This document shows positions 1-9,100 of a stretch of DNA of 64,000 bases, piece after piece. Position 1 is the first letter of the stretch. Every line of letters begins with the position of its first letter. The translations under genes and the position numbers were made by a program. The stretch is from Burkholderia sp. WAC0059 (lineage in GTDB: Bacteria > Pseudomonadota > Gammaproteobacteria > Burkholderiales > Burkholderiaceae): NCBI RefSeq assembly GCF_002870125.1, contig NZ_PNEO01000015.1, positions 85,341-149,340 of the forward strand, given 5' to 3'. The notes under the pieces are model-generated. The model saw nothing but the letters and a program-made list of their open reading frames with translations, was not told the DNA's origin and searched no databases.

Positions 1-1
1 C

Positions 2-349
2 GCGATTCCGCTATTGCTCGGGGCCGGCGGTCTCGTCGTGAGCACGCTGTTCGGCCGCGATATACCGATTGCGCTGGCCGCGCTGTCCGTCGCGACGCTC
101 GGCATCATCGCCGCGCAGCCGCTCTTCTGGAGCTTGCCGACGGCGTTTCTGGGCGGCGTCGCGGCCGCCGCGGGCATCGCGCTGATCAACGCCGTCGGCA
201 ACATCGCGGGATTCATCAGCCCCTATCTCGTCGGCTGGCTGACCGACCTCACGTCGAGCACCGACAGCGGCATGTTCGTGCTGGCCGGCGTTCTCGTCGT
301 CGGCGCGGCGCTGACGCTCTGCTTTCCGCGCGAGCTCGTGAATAAATAA
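2..349 (+). CDS. MFS transporter, C-terminal part (cut by window edge)
   Basis: The reading frame is open to the left edge, so only the last 115 or so codons of a membrane carrier are present. The visible part is strongly hydrophobic and forms about four membrane segments. A loop reading SPYLVGWLTD near residue 75 resembles the later cytoplasmic loops of major facilitator carriers of the anion:cation symporter type. It ends with a short charged tail. The substrate cannot be told. It converges on the sigma54 activator gene, 218 bp away, and may belong to an operon outside the window. Confidence 0.75.
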   Translation, partial: AIPLLLGAGGLVVSTLFGRDIPIALAALSVATLGIIAAQPLFWSLPTAFLGGVAAAAGIALINAVGNIAGFISPYLVGWLTDLTSSTDSGMFVLAGVLVVGAALTLCFPRELVNK

Positions 350-567
350 CGGGTCGCCGACGCTCCGCCGCGCCCGCGCCCCTGCCAGGCCGTCCGGCGT
401 CGGGAAGCGGACGACGAAACCGCGAGTTCGCCGCGAGCATCGGGCACACGCGCGTAGCGACGGCGGCAGCGAGCGCAGACCATTCCGTTCATCGACGGGC
501 GGGCGGCGCGGGCAGCGGGCGCTGCGCTCCGGCGGTCGGCGGCAATCGGCGTCGGACGACCGTCAGC

Positions 568-2421
568 TCAGACAACCGGATGTCTTTTCAGCCAGCGCCA
601 GAGCGTCGACCGGTCGACGCCCAGGATGGCGGCCGCCTCGGCATGCTTGCCCCGCGCTTCGGCGAGGGCGCGCCTGACGGCGTTGATCCGTTCCTGGGCG
701 GCGAGGTCGGGGCGCCCGGGGGCGAGCGCGGCCGCCACCTGTCCGACGCCGATGCGCTGCGTCTTCGCCGTGATGACGATGCGCGCGACGAAGTGCTCGA
801 GTTCGCGGACGTTGCCTCGCCACGGAGCGTCCTTCAGCCGGGACAACGCCTTGCGCTCGAAGACGACCGACTTGCCGTTTTCGGCTGAGTATCGAAGCAG
901 GAACTGTTCGACGAAGCGCTCGATGTCGTCGGCTCGGTCGCGCAGCGGCGGCAGCGTCAACGACAGGACGTTCAGCCGGAAAAACAGGTCTTCGCGGAAC
1001 GCTTTCTGTTCGACGAGCGCTTGCAGATCCTTGTTCGTGGCCGCGATGATCCGGACGTCCACGGGAATGTTCCTGTCGCTGCCGAGCCGTCTGACGGTGC
1101 GTTCCTGCAGGAAGCGCAGCAGCCGGCCCTGGTTCGCGTAGTCCATCTCGCCGATTTCGTCGAGGAACACCGTGCCGTTGTGGGCGACCTCGAAAAGCCC
1201 GGGCTTGCCTTCGCGGCTGGCGCCCGTGAACGCGCCGCCTACGTATCCGAACAGCTCGCTTTCGAGAATCTGCCCGGGCAGCGCCGCGCAATTGATGGCC
1301 ACGAACGGGCCGTCCGAACGGGACGCGTGATTGTGGATGCTTTGCGCGAACACTTCCTTGCCGGTGCCGGTTTCTCCCTGGATCAGCACGCTGAACCGCG
1401 AGTCGGCGTAATCCTTCGCGGTTCCGATCGCCTCGCGAATCGCCGGGCTTTGGCCGACGATGTCCGCGAAGCGGAACTTCGCCACATGCCCGCGCGCGTG
1501 CACCTTCTGCCGGATCGCGGCTTCCATCTTTTCGATGCGGCGCGCCTCCTGGAACGTCGCGACGGCCCCGAGCACGCGCCGGTCGACCACGATCGGCGCC
1601 TTGTTGCAGACCAGTTGCGCGTCCGGCAGCACGACGAGCTGATCCACGCGTTGCGGGCCGTTCGTCAGGGCTGCCTCGAGTTCGAGTTCGGGCCAGAGGT
1701 CGGCTATTCTCGCGCCCAGCGCACGCGAACGCGGAATTTTCGTCAGTTTTTCGGCGGTGGGATTGAACGTCTGCACGATGCCGGCGGCGTCGATGGTCAG
1801 GATTCCCTCATAGGCCTGTTCGAGCAGCGTCGTGATGACGGTATTTCGCTCCGTCGCGGCGTCGATCGCGGTCTTGATCTGGAGCGCCTGCCGGGCGGCG
1901 AGCAGAACGGCATCCTTGCCCATCGGAATGACGCTTGCCCGGAAATGCCGGGCCGTCGCGCAGCGGACCGTCACGCCGCCGCCTATGACGCTGTCGCAGC
2001 CGGCGAGGCGGGCCGAATCCATGGCGCTTTCCACGTCGGCCACCGTCGTGATGAGGTATTTCCGGAACGAGACGTCCAGTATCTGTCCGAGCCAGTCGAG
2101 GTCGTAGGCCATGTCGGGAAAGCACACGACGGCGATTTTCGCGCCGTACGGCTTGACCGCGGTGACGGCCTGCACGAGGTCCGAGAGCGTGATCGGCACT
2201 TCGACGACCGGCACGAGCTGGCGAAGATCCTTGAGGGCCCGCGCGGTTTCCGCCCGGGCGATGATGACCTGGGCGCCGTCGGCGACCAGTTCCTGGGCCA
2301 GGCGATGCGCGTCCGTGATGATGCCCACGCGGACCGTGACGTCTTCGTGATCGACGAGCGTTTGCCGCACGAACGATCGCATCTCGTCGGTCGGGACGAT
2401 GAACCCTATCGTGCCTTTCAT
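568..2421 (-). CDS. PrpR-type sigma54-dependent transcriptional activator
   Basis: This 617-residue protein has the three-part layout of PrpR-family enhancer-binding proteins. Residues 1-180 match the PrpR N-terminal sensor fold, and a PAS-like segment lies near 200-300. The AAA+ sigma54-interaction domain carries Walker A GETGTGKE (about 350), the sigma54-contacting GAFTGA loop (about 393) and Walker B VFLDEIGE. The C-terminus has a Fis-type helix-turn-helix (AAAILGVDRSTLWRWLKRH). PrpR itself senses 2-methylcitrate; the ligand here is unknown. The gene is divergent from a dehydrogenase-dctA pair that has a sigma54 promoter, so it very probably activates that operon. The activity domain is complete. 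Confidence 0.93.
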   Translation of the reverse strand: MKGTIGFIVPTDEMRSFVRQTLVDHEDVTVRVGIITDAHRLAQELVADGAQVIIARAETARALKDLRQLVPVVEVPITLSDLVQAVTAVKPYGAKIAVVCFPDMAYDLDWLGQILDVSFRKYLITTVADVESAMDSARLAGCDSVIGGGVTVRCATARHFRASVIPMGKDAVLLAARQALQIKTAIDAATERNTVITTLLEQAYEGILTIDAAGIVQTFNPTAEKLTKIPRSRALGARIADLWPELELEAALTNGPQRVDQLVVLPDAQLVCNKAPIVVDRRVLGAVATFQEARRIEKMEAAIRQKVHARGHVAKFRFADIVGQSPAIREAIGTAKDYADSRFSVLIQGETGTGKEVFAQSIHNHASRSDGPFVAINCAALPGQILESELFGYVGGAFTGASREGKPGLFEVAHNGTVFLDEIGEMDYANQGRLLRFLQERTVRRLGSDRNIPVDVRIIAATNKDLQALVEQKAFREDLFFRLNVLSLTLPPLRDRADDIERFVEQFLLRYSAENGKSVVFERKALSRLKDAPWRGNVRELEHFVARIVITAKTQRIGVGQVAAALAPGRPDLAAQERINAVRRALAEARGKHAEAAAILGVDRSTLWRWLKRHPVV

Positions 2422-2540
2422 GCCTTGTCTCCGGATTCCGGTGCCCGTGTTTCGTCCGGCGACGGATGGTCAGGGCAACGGAGTTTCTGTTTATTGTGTC
2501 CGTGCGACGTCGCGTGGCTCGTGCACCGAGTCCGGCGTCG

Positions 2541-2574
2541 CAACGATTTGCAACATCATACAACGATGTGCAAC
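2541..2574 (+). promoter_or_regulatory. Candidate upstream activator sites (two 14-bp direct repeats)
   Basis: Two near-identical copies, CAACGATTTGCAAC at 2541-2554 and CAACGATGTGCAAC at 2561-2574, are exactly 20 bp apart, about two helical turns. They lie 64-97 bp upstream of the -24 element of the sigma54 promoter, the usual place for enhancer-binding-protein sites. The divergent PrpR-type regulator is the likely ligand. The repeats are seen directly; binding is inferred. Confidence 0.6.
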
Positions 2575-2637
2575 GTCTGCCGCCGCCTCGATGCAACGGA
2601 TGCCTGCGGGAGCGCGGCCGCACGGGCGTCCGCGTGC

Positions 2638-2653
2638 TGGCATAGCCCTTGCG
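2638..2653 (+). promoter_or_regulatory. Sigma54 (-24/-12) promoter
   Basis: The sequence TGGCATAGCCCTTGCG has the -24 GG and -12 GC dinucleotides with exactly 10 bp between them, close to the RpoN consensus TGGCAC-N5-TTGC. It starts about 70 bp before the dehydrogenase start codon. A sigma54-type activator is encoded divergently next door. Together these make a complete RpoN-dependent control unit for the dehydrogenase-dctA operon. Confidence 0.75.
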
Positions 2654-2709
2654 ATAAAGGAGGCCAGCGGCCCGGGAAAAAGCGGCCGCGGAGAAACTGG
2701 AGAGGACTC

Positions 2710-3813
2710 TTGAAACACTATTTTTTCAACGACACGGTCGTCGTCGGCGCCGACGTGCTGCGCAACTGGGTGGGCGACATCTTTCAGGCGGCGGGCGTCG
2801 CGCGCGGCGACGCGGCACTGATCGCCGATACGCTCGTCGTCGCCGACGCGCGGGGCGTCTATTCGCACGGCTGCCTTCGGGTGCCGCTCTACCTGAAGCG
2901 GATCGAAAAGCACAGCGTCGACCCGGTCGCGCAACCGTCGATCGTGACCGGGAAAGGCGCGCTGGCGCTCGTGGACGGTCACAACGGCTCCGGGCAGGTC
3001 GTCTCGCGCTACGCGATGGACAAGGCGATCGAACTGGCCGACAGCCACGGCATTTCGTTCGTCACCGCCCGCAACAGCAATCACAACGGCGCGCTCGCGT
3101 ATTACTCGATGATGGCGCTGCAAAAGGACATGATCGGCCTGTGCACGTCGATCGGCGGCGGCAACCTCATGGCGCCGTACGGCGGCGCGCAACGGCGGAT
3201 CGGCAACAATCCGTTCAGCGTGGCATTGCCCGCGCTGAAGCGCGACGCGGTCGTGCTCGACATGGCCCAGAGCGTCGTCGCGAAGGGCAAGATCGTGATG
3301 GCGGCGAAGACCCATTCGAAGATTCCGCAGGAATGGGCGCTCGATTCGACCGGCACGCCGACGACCGACCCGGCCGCCGCCACGCTCGGCTTCCTGAGGA
3401 CCATGGGCGACTACAAGGGCTCGGCCCTGTCCATCGTCATCGGCATGATCTCGTCGATGGTGGCCGGCGCCGCCATCGGCCCGACGCTCAAGGACGTGTA
3501 CGAGGACTTCGAGCCGTTGAACATCGGCCACTCGTTCTTTGCCATCCGCCTCGATTACCTGATCGACGCGACCCGGTTCAAATCGGACATGGACGTGCAG
3601 ATCGATTACATCAAGCAGGCGAAAAAGGCCGCGGGCGTCGACGAGATATTCGTTCCCGGCGAGATCGAGGCAAGAAATTACCGCCGCCAGATGGCGCAGG
3701 GCATCGCTCTGCCCGCCGAAGTCGTGAACGAACTCGTGAAGGCCAGCGAGAACCTGGGCGTCGATATTCCGCTTCCGCGCGACGGCACGCTGCCGGCGCT
3801 GGCCGACGCGTGA
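2710..3813 (+). CDS. Malate/L-lactate dehydrogenase family (Ldh_2) oxidoreductase
   Basis: The 367-residue product matches the NAD(P)-dependent malate/lactate/ureidoglycolate dehydrogenase family, unrelated to classical Rossmann-fold MDH. Family marks are the YSHG motif near residue 55, SNHNGALAYYS near 120, NNPFSVALP near 170, an SVVAKGKI block, PTTDP, and a GDYKGSALS glycine loop. The frame stays open far upstream, but the TTG at 2710 is chosen because AGAGGA precedes it by a short spacer and family homology starts there. It would oxidise a 2-hydroxyacid such as malate or reduce a 2-oxoacid. It is the first gene after the sigma54 promoter, with dctA following. Confidence 0.88.
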   Translation: MKHYFFNDTVVVGADVLRNWVGDIFQAAGVARGDAALIADTLVVADARGVYSHGCLRVPLYLKRIEKHSVDPVAQPSIVTGKGALALVDGHNGSGQVVSRYAMDKAIELADSHGISFVTARNSNHNGALAYYSMMALQKDMIGLCTSIGGGNLMAPYGGAQRRIGNNPFSVALPALKRDAVVLDMAQSVVAKGKIVMAAKTHSKIPQEWALDSTGTPTTDPAAATLGFLRTMGDYKGSALSIVIGMISSMVAGAAIGPTLKDVYEDFEPLNIGHSFFAIRLDYLIDATRFKSDMDVQIDYIKQAKKAAGVDEIFVPGEIEARNYRRQMAQGIALPAEVVNELVKASENLGVDIPLPRDGTLPALADA

Positions 3814-3911
3814 GACGCGCGGGCGAGCCGCGGGTCGCGACGGCGCAATAGCCGCGCGACGCCGGCGCGATCACACAAGACCGAATGACTAATAGAGAGA
3901 TGGGAGGAGAT

Positions 3912-5255
3912 ATGGAGACGGGAACACGCTCGTCCATGGATGTCGTCGCCGCGAGAAAACGGCGTCCGCTTTACCGCAGTCTGGGTTTCCAGCTATTTGC
4001 GGCGATCTTGATCGGCGCGTTGCTCGGGCATCTGCAGCCGGCATGGGGCGAGGCCATGCGGCCGCTCGGCTTCGGCTTCATCAAGCTCGTCAAGATGCTG
4101 ATCGCGCCGATCGTCTTCTGCCTTGTCGTGCACGGCATCGCGAGCATCGGCAGCATCCGCCAGGTCGGCCGCGTGGGCGTCAAGGCGCTCGTCTACTTCG
4201 AGGTTCTCACGACGATAGCGCTCGTCCTCGGCATGGTCGGGATGGCCGTTTTCCGGCCCGGCGTCGGCATGAACGTCGACGTTTCGACCATCGATACGGC
4301 GTCGTTGAAGTCGATCTCGGGCAGCGTCAGTCACGCCGGCGGCGCGGCCGACTACTTTCTGCACATCATCCCGGATACGTTCGTGGGCGCGTTCGCCGAG
4401 GGGCAGGTCCTGCAGGTCCTCTTTCTCGCGCTGCTTTTCGCGTTCGCGCTTCACGCGCTCGGCGAGAAGGGCAAGCCGCTGCTGCACGTCATCGATCTGG
4501 CCGCGCAGTGCTTTTTCGGCGCCATCAACTACGTGATGAAAGTCGCGCCCATCGGCGCCTTCGGCGCCATGGCCTTCACGGTGGGCCGGTACGGCGCGGC
4601 CTCGCTGGGCTCGCTCGCCTGGCTCGTCGCCGTTTATTACATCATCGCGATCTTTTTCCTGGTCGTCTGCCTCGGCGGCGTGGCGTGGCTTGCCGGCTTC
4701 AACCTCTTCAAGCTCGTCCGCTTCCTCAAGGACGAAATCCTGGTCATCGTCGGCACGTCGTCGTCGGAGGCGGCCCTGCCGGGGCTGATGGCCAAGCTCG
4801 AAAAGCTCGGTGTTCCCGAGAGCGTGGTCGGGCTCGTGGTGCCGACGGGCTATACCTTCAACCAGGACGGCACCTGCCTCAACCTGACCGTCCTCGCCAT
4901 CTTCGTCGCGCAGGCCACGAACACGCACCTGTCGCTGGGCGGACAACTGGCGTTGCTGGCCGTATTGCTGCTGACCTCGAAGGGGACGGCGGCCGTGACG
5001 GGCGGCTCGCTCGTGGTCCTGACGGCCACGCTGGCGAGCACGAACTACATACCGGTTGCCGGCGTCGCGACGATTCTCGGCATCTACCAGTTCGTCTCGG
5101 TGGGCGGCGCGGTGGTCAACGCCGTGGGTAACGGCGTGGCGGCGGTGGTCGTCGCGCGCTGGGAGCACGTGCTCGACATGAACCAGTTCAGAAAGAAACT
5201 CGATGGGGCGGCGAGGATCAAGGAGGCGCCGGCGCCGAGTTTGAAGGAGGTTTGA
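3912..5255 (+). CDS. dctA: C4-dicarboxylate:cation symporter DctA
   Basis: The 447-residue inner-membrane protein belongs to the dicarboxylate/amino acid:cation symporter family (DAACS). It shows GTSSSEAALP and VPTGYTFNQDGT, the serine-rich loop and transport motif of the family, and eight membrane helices plus re-entrant loops are expected. It imports succinate, fumarate or malate. The ATG at 3912 is preferred because GGAGGAG sits just before it; in-frame ATGs at 3885 and 3900 are alternatives. It follows the dehydrogenase gene by about 100 bp on the same strand, and sigma54 control fits the usual regulation of dctA. Confidence 0.93.
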   Translation: METGTRSSMDVVAARKRRPLYRSLGFQLFAAILIGALLGHLQPAWGEAMRPLGFGFIKLVKMLIAPIVFCLVVHGIASIGSIRQVGRVGVKALVYFEVLTTIALVLGMVGMAVFRPGVGMNVDVSTIDTASLKSISGSVSHAGGAADYFLHIIPDTFVGAFAEGQVLQVLFLALLFAFALHALGEKGKPLLHVIDLAAQCFFGAINYVMKVAPIGAFGAMAFTVGRYGAASLGSLAWLVAVYYIIAIFFLVVCLGGVAWLAGFNLFKLVRFLKDEILVIVGTSSSEAALPGLMAKLEKLGVPESVVGLVVPTGYTFNQDGTCLNLTVLAIFVAQATNTHLSLGGQLALLAVLLLTSKGTAAVTGGSLVVLTATLASTNYIPVAGVATILGIYQFVSVGGAVVNAVGNGVAAVVVARWEHVLDMNQFRKKLDGAARIKEAPAPSLKEV

Positions 5256-5337
5256 ACGCGCGGGCGCCATGCGGCGGCTCGGGCGATCCTTTTACCTGCT
5301 TCATTCGGCGGCGAGCGGAGTGGGGTTCGTGGGCCCT

Positions 5338-5353
5338 GCCCGGCATGCCGGGC
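5338..5353. terminator. Perfect 16-bp palindrome between convergent genes
   Basis: GCCCGGCATGCCGGGC is self-complementary and lies between the ends of dctA and the facing 2HCT carrier gene. It can form a strong GC hairpin on either transcript. There is no T-run on either side, so it may work only as a weak or factor-assisted terminator. Confidence 0.4.
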
Positions 5354-5365
5354 CCGCGCCGGACG

Positions 5366-6742
5366 TTACTTCCAGTACGCCAGCACCGTCAGCGCCACCA
5401 GCACGGTGCAGGCCCCGCCGATGCGCGTGGCGATCTGCGCGAAGGGCATCAATTCCATGCGGTTCGCCGCGGTCAGGATGGCCACGTCGCCGGTTCCGCC
5501 GAGCCCGCTGTGGGTCGCGTTGACGATGGCGGTTTCGACCGGGTACATCCCCACGAGCCGGCCCACGAAGAAGCCCGTGGCGGTCATGGCCAGCACGGTC
5601 GAGACGACGGTGACGATGTTGACCCAATGGAAGGCCGCCACGATTTGGCCCCACGGGGTCATCGCCACGCTGATGGCGAACATCAGCGGATAGGTCACGG
5701 CCGTCGAGAAAAAGCCGTACATGAAGCGCGCGCCGCCTCGCACGCGCGGCGACACGAGGTGGAACAACTGCGCGGCGACGACCAGCACGAGCATCACGAC
5801 GGGCGCGGGCCAGCCGAATAGCTGCTGGCTCAGCACGCCCAGCAGATAGAGCGCGATCGCCGTAGCGCCGGCGGCCGCGACCGAGCCGACGTCCGGTTCG
5901 GGCGACGGAGCCTCTCCGGCCACGACGGCCTCGTCGTTGTCCGCGGTTCGCGTCAGGCGGCCGTGGCCCGTCCACGCAGGACGACGCGTTCCCAGATAGC
6001 TCAGCAGGCCGGCGCAGCAGATGGCCGCGATGTTCCCGAGCATCACCGCGGAGAGCAGTTGCGCGAAGATCGGCCCCTGCGCGGCGCCGAGAATCTGCGC
6101 GTAGCCCGCCGACAACGGCAGCGCGCCTTCTCCGACGCCGCCGGCCATGATCGGCACGACGACCATGAAGAGCGCGTGCCGGGCGTCGAGCCCCAGCGCC
6201 ATGCCGACCGTCGTCCCGACGATCGCCGCCGCGACGGAACCGCTCGCGAGCGGAATGAAGATGCGCACGAATCCCTTGACCAGCGTCTGGCGGTCCATGC
6301 TGAGCACGCTGCCGACGATGATGGCGGCGATGAACAGGTAAAGGAAATTCGACGTGTTCGTGTAAAGCGTCACCGCCTTGACGATGGGCGCGGGCATCCA
6401 CCCGTAGTAGATCAGCATCGACGGCAGGAAGGCGGCGAATATCGAGGTCGCGCCGATGTGGCGAATCCACGGAATGCGCCGGGCGAGTTCGGCGCAGGTA
6501 AAGCCGCCCACGGCGACGAGCGCGATGCCCGTCGGAAGGTCCGCCGCGAGCTTGCCTCGTGCCGCCATCGCGGCGAGCACCCCCACCAGCAGCACGTAGA
6601 CCGGCAGCGGCAGCGCGCCGATGCGTATGTCGAAGATGCGCCACCAGCGCTCGCGGAGCGCGCGGGACGTCTGCGCGGCCGGGTCCGGCCGCGTGTGCAA
6701 TGCGGCTTGCGCCGGCGAATTCAGGGGATTGTCTCTGTTCAT
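5366..6742 (-). CDS. 2-hydroxycarboxylate transporter (2HCT/CitS family)
   Basis: The 458-residue polytopic membrane protein carries both signature loops of the 2HCT family: GGVGEGALPLS near residue 200 and GGTGDVAILTAANRM near 420, the two re-entrant GGxG motifs that form the substrate site. Known members carry citrate, malate or lactate with sodium or protons, often as exchangers. It is the last gene of the five-gene operon running leftward from the CitE-like lyase. With DctA and the AtoE-like carrier it makes three organic-acid transporters within 5 kb. The exact substrate cannot be read from the sequence. Confidence 0.9.
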   Translation of the reverse strand: MNRDNPLNSPAQAALHTRPDPAAQTSRALRERWWRIFDIRIGALPLPVYVLLVGVLAAMAARGKLAADLPTGIALVAVGGFTCAELARRIPWIRHIGATSIFAAFLPSMLIYYGWMPAPIVKAVTLYTNTSNFLYLFIAAIIVGSVLSMDRQTLVKGFVRIFIPLASGSVAAAIVGTTVGMALGLDARHALFMVVVPIMAGGVGEGALPLSAGYAQILGAAQGPIFAQLLSAVMLGNIAAICCAGLLSYLGTRRPAWTGHGRLTRTADNDEAVVAGEAPSPEPDVGSVAAAGATAIALYLLGVLSQQLFGWPAPVVMLVLVVAAQLFHLVSPRVRGGARFMYGFFSTAVTYPLMFAISVAMTPWGQIVAAFHWVNIVTVVSTVLAMTATGFFVGRLVGMYPVETAIVNATHSGLGGTGDVAILTAANRMELMPFAQIATRIGGACTVLVALTVLAYWK

Positions 6743-6744
6743 TG

Positions 6745-6777
6745 TTTTGACTGACTTTGGGCTGACTTTTGACTGAC
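6745..6777. repeat. 11-bp direct repeat in an intergenic gap
   Basis: TTTTGACTGAC occurs at 6745-6755 and again, identically, at 6767-6777, with a shorter GCTGAC between them. The repeats fill most of the 42-bp gap between the AtoE-like and 2HCT genes. They could come from slipped-strand duplication. No function is evident. Confidence 0.55.
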
Positions 6778-6784
6778 CGGGTCT

Positions 6785-8149
6785 TCAGACGAGAAACAGC
6801 AAGGCCGCGCCGTAGACGAGCGCGCCCACGACGAAAGTTGTCATGGTGAAGCCGAGCACGCGCTGCACGCCGATGCCCGCCATCGCGACGACGGGCGCGG
6901 CCCAGAACGGCTGCATCATGTTCGACACCTGCTCGCCCATCGCGACGGCCATCGTCGTGGCCGGCACCGAGGCCTGCAGCGCGACCGCCGCGGGCACGAC
7001 GAACGGGCCCTGCACGGCCCAGTGGCCGCCGCCGCTCGGAATGAAGAACGTCACGACGAGCGAGCAGACGTAACTCCAGAACGGCAGCGTGTGCGCATTG
7101 GAAATGGCGATGAAGAAGTGGGCGATGACGCGGGGCAGGCCCACGGCGTCCATCATGCCCATGATCCCGCCGTACAGCGGATACTGCAGCAGCATCGAGC
7201 CCGTTTGTCTCGAGGCGTTCTTCACGGCGTCGGCATAGGCGAGCGGGTAGCCGTGCAGGACGAGGCCCGCGACGAACATCACGAAGATCACGGCATCGAC
7301 GCCCGAAAATTCGACGTGCTGCCGCTTCGCGAGGATCAGGAACGCAACGCCGGCGGCGCCGATGAAGGCCGTGCCCAGCCACGAATGCTCGATCCAGCGC
7401 GCGAAGCCCGGCTTGCCCGTCGGCTTGTCGCGGGGCGGCGCATCGGGGTGCTTCTGCGTGTCGAGGACGACGGCATCCTCGTCGCGCGGCTTGAGCCAGG
7501 CGAGGACGAACGGCATGACGAGCAGCATCGCGAGCGTCGGCACCAGGTTGAAACGGGTGAACACGGTCGCGCTGAGCGGCAGCACCTGGCCCGTGATCTT
7601 CTGCACCACGTTCATGGCGCTGCCGGGCGTTGCCTGGGCGAGCGCGATCGAACCGGAGATGCCGCCCGCCCACACGACCCATCCCGAGAAGCCGGCGGCG
7701 ACGATCCACGCGAAATCGACGCGCATGTGCTTCGCGACCTCGCGCGCGAGCAGCGCGCTGACGACGAGCCCCAGCCCCCAGTTGCAGAACGAGGCCACGG
7801 CGACCAGCACGAACGTCAGCGTGGCGGCCTGCACCGGCGTGCGGGCGATCGACACCAGCGCCTTGAACGCGCGCTGCACGACGGGCGCGTGCGCGAACGC
7901 ATGGCCCGTCACGAGCACGAGCGTGATCTGGACGGCGAACGTGAGAATGTCGAAGAAGCCCTTGTACCAGCCGCCGACCAGTCCGCCGAGCGTGGCGTGC
8001 GGCGCGAACATCGCCGACAGCGCCGCGACGACCGCCGTAATCAGTATCGCCAGAACGAACGGGTCGGGAATGGTCCGCTCGAAGAGGCTGATTGTCGCCT
8101 CCGTGAAACGTGTCCGGCGCCCGGAAGCGGACGCGACCGTGGATTTCAT
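6785..8149 (-). CDS. AtoE-type short-chain fatty acid transporter
   Basis: The 454-residue membrane protein matches the AtoE family (uptake of acetoacetate, butyrate and similar acids). Landmarks are the N-terminal FERTIPDPFVLAILIT, the GGWYKGFFDILTFAVQ segment, a FCNWGLGLVVSALLARE helix and a late SGGGHWAVQGPFV loop. The frame starts at 8176, but ATG 8149 is chosen because GGAGACAGG precedes it. It lies inside the leftward operon, 81 bp after the amidohydrolase gene and 42 bp before the 2HCT carrier gene. In this setting it may move a short-chain product or substrate of the pathway. Confidence 0.9.
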   Translation of the reverse strand: MKSTVASASGRRTRFTEATISLFERTIPDPFVLAILITAVVAALSAMFAPHATLGGLVGGWYKGFFDILTFAVQITLVLVTGHAFAHAPVVQRAFKALVSIARTPVQAATLTFVLVAVASFCNWGLGLVVSALLAREVAKHMRVDFAWIVAAGFSGWVVWAGGISGSIALAQATPGSAMNVVQKITGQVLPLSATVFTRFNLVPTLAMLLVMPFVLAWLKPRDEDAVVLDTQKHPDAPPRDKPTGKPGFARWIEHSWLGTAFIGAAGVAFLILAKRQHVEFSGVDAVIFVMFVAGLVLHGYPLAYADAVKNASRQTGSMLLQYPLYGGIMGMMDAVGLPRVIAHFFIAISNAHTLPFWSYVCSLVVTFFIPSGGGHWAVQGPFVVPAAVALQASVPATTMAVAMGEQVSNMMQPFWAAPVVAMAGIGVQRVLGFTMTTFVVGALVYGAALLFLV

Positions 8150-8230
8150 GACCTGTCTCCGATTGAGTTTTTCCACGCGTCCTGTGCGCGTCGGGGCCCT
8201 GCGTCGAGCCGGTGCGATGGCGTTTCCGGC

Positions 8231-9070
8231 CTAGCCGTCGAATCCGTACAGCCTTGCCGCGTTTTCGACCAGGATGCGACGGCGCACGGCCGCGTCCTGC
8301 GTCCATTCGTCGAGCAGATCCATCAGCATCGGGTCCTCGGGCTTGTGCGTCTCGGTCACGTGCGGCCAGTCGCTGCCCCACACCAGCCGGTCGGGCACCG
8401 CCGCAACCCAGGCGCGGGCGGTCGGCGCAACGTCGGCATAGCGCGCGCCGGGCCCCTGCGCCGAATCGAGGTACGGGCCCGACAGCTTGATCCATGCGCG
8501 CCCGCTTTCGGCGAGCCGGCGCACCGTCGCGAACGCCGCGTGCGTCGCGCCGTCGGGGAGCGGAAGGCGCGCGCGGTGATCGAAGACGATGGTCGACGGC
8601 AGGCGTTCGAGCAGGGCCGCATGCTCGACGATCTGCGCGGCGGTCCAGTGCAACTGGACGTGCCAGCCGAGTTCGGCCACGCGCCGCGCAAGCGGTTCGA
8701 CCATGTCGAAGCCGACGACGGCGTTCTTCGGCGTATAGAGCGTGAAGCGGATGCCGCGAATGCCGCCCTCGTGCAGCGTCGCGAGTTCGGCATCGGTGAC
8801 GTCGGGGCGCACGACGGCGATGCCGCGCGCGTTCGCGATGCCGAACCGGCGAATGGCATCGAGCGTCACCGCGTTGTCCGTGCCGTGGACGCGGGGCGTG
8901 ACGACGACCGCGCGCTGCGTGCCGATACTTGCCTGCACGCGGCGGTACGCGGCGACGTCCGCGTCTTCCACGAAACCGTCGCGCGGCATGAAATCCCGGC
9001 TAAAAATATGGATGTGCGAGTCGCATGCCCCGGCCGGGACAGCGTCTCCTGCGTGTCGTTGCGTGCCCAT
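8231..9070 (-). CDS. Metal-dependent amidohydrolase, PDC-lactonase-like
   Basis: The 279-residue protein is a small TIM-barrel hydrolase of the amidohydrolase-2 group, closest in pattern to 2-pyrone-4,6-dicarboxylate lactonase (LigI). It has the N-terminal metal motif DSHIHIF, a QLHW histidine on a middle strand, a VFDHRA strand and the C-terminal catalytic Asp in WGSDWPH. No signal peptide is visible, so it is cytoplasmic. Such enzymes open lactones or hydrolyse related cyclic acids. Its place between a CoA-transferase and carboxylate carriers suggests it makes the free hydroxyacid that is then activated. Confidence 0.87.
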   Translation of the reverse strand: MGTQRHAGDAVPAGACDSHIHIFSRDFMPRDGFVEDADVAAYRRVQASIGTQRAVVVTPRVHGTDNAVTLDAIRRFGIANARGIAVVRPDVTDAELATLHEGGIRGIRFTLYTPKNAVVGFDMVEPLARRVAELGWHVQLHWTAAQIVEHAALLERLPSTIVFDHRARLPLPDGATHAAFATVRRLAESGRAWIKLSGPYLDSAQGPGARYADVAPTARAWVAAVPDRLVWGSDWPHVTETHKPEDPMLMDLLDEWTQDAAVRRRILVENAARLYGFDG

Positions 9071-9100
9071 GCGTGTCTCCTTCCGCGCTGGCGCCGGCCG

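Noticed and set aside
1021..2709. Upstream extension of the dehydrogenase frame
   Set aside because: It lies antisense to the sigma54 activator gene and before the promoter; homology begins at the TTG at 2710, which has a ribosome site.
5301..8495. Very long minus-strand frame of over 1000 codons across the carrier genes
   Set aside because: It is an out-of-frame shadow: its product is arginine-rich and low complexity, while the two carrier genes in another frame on the same strand have full family motifs.
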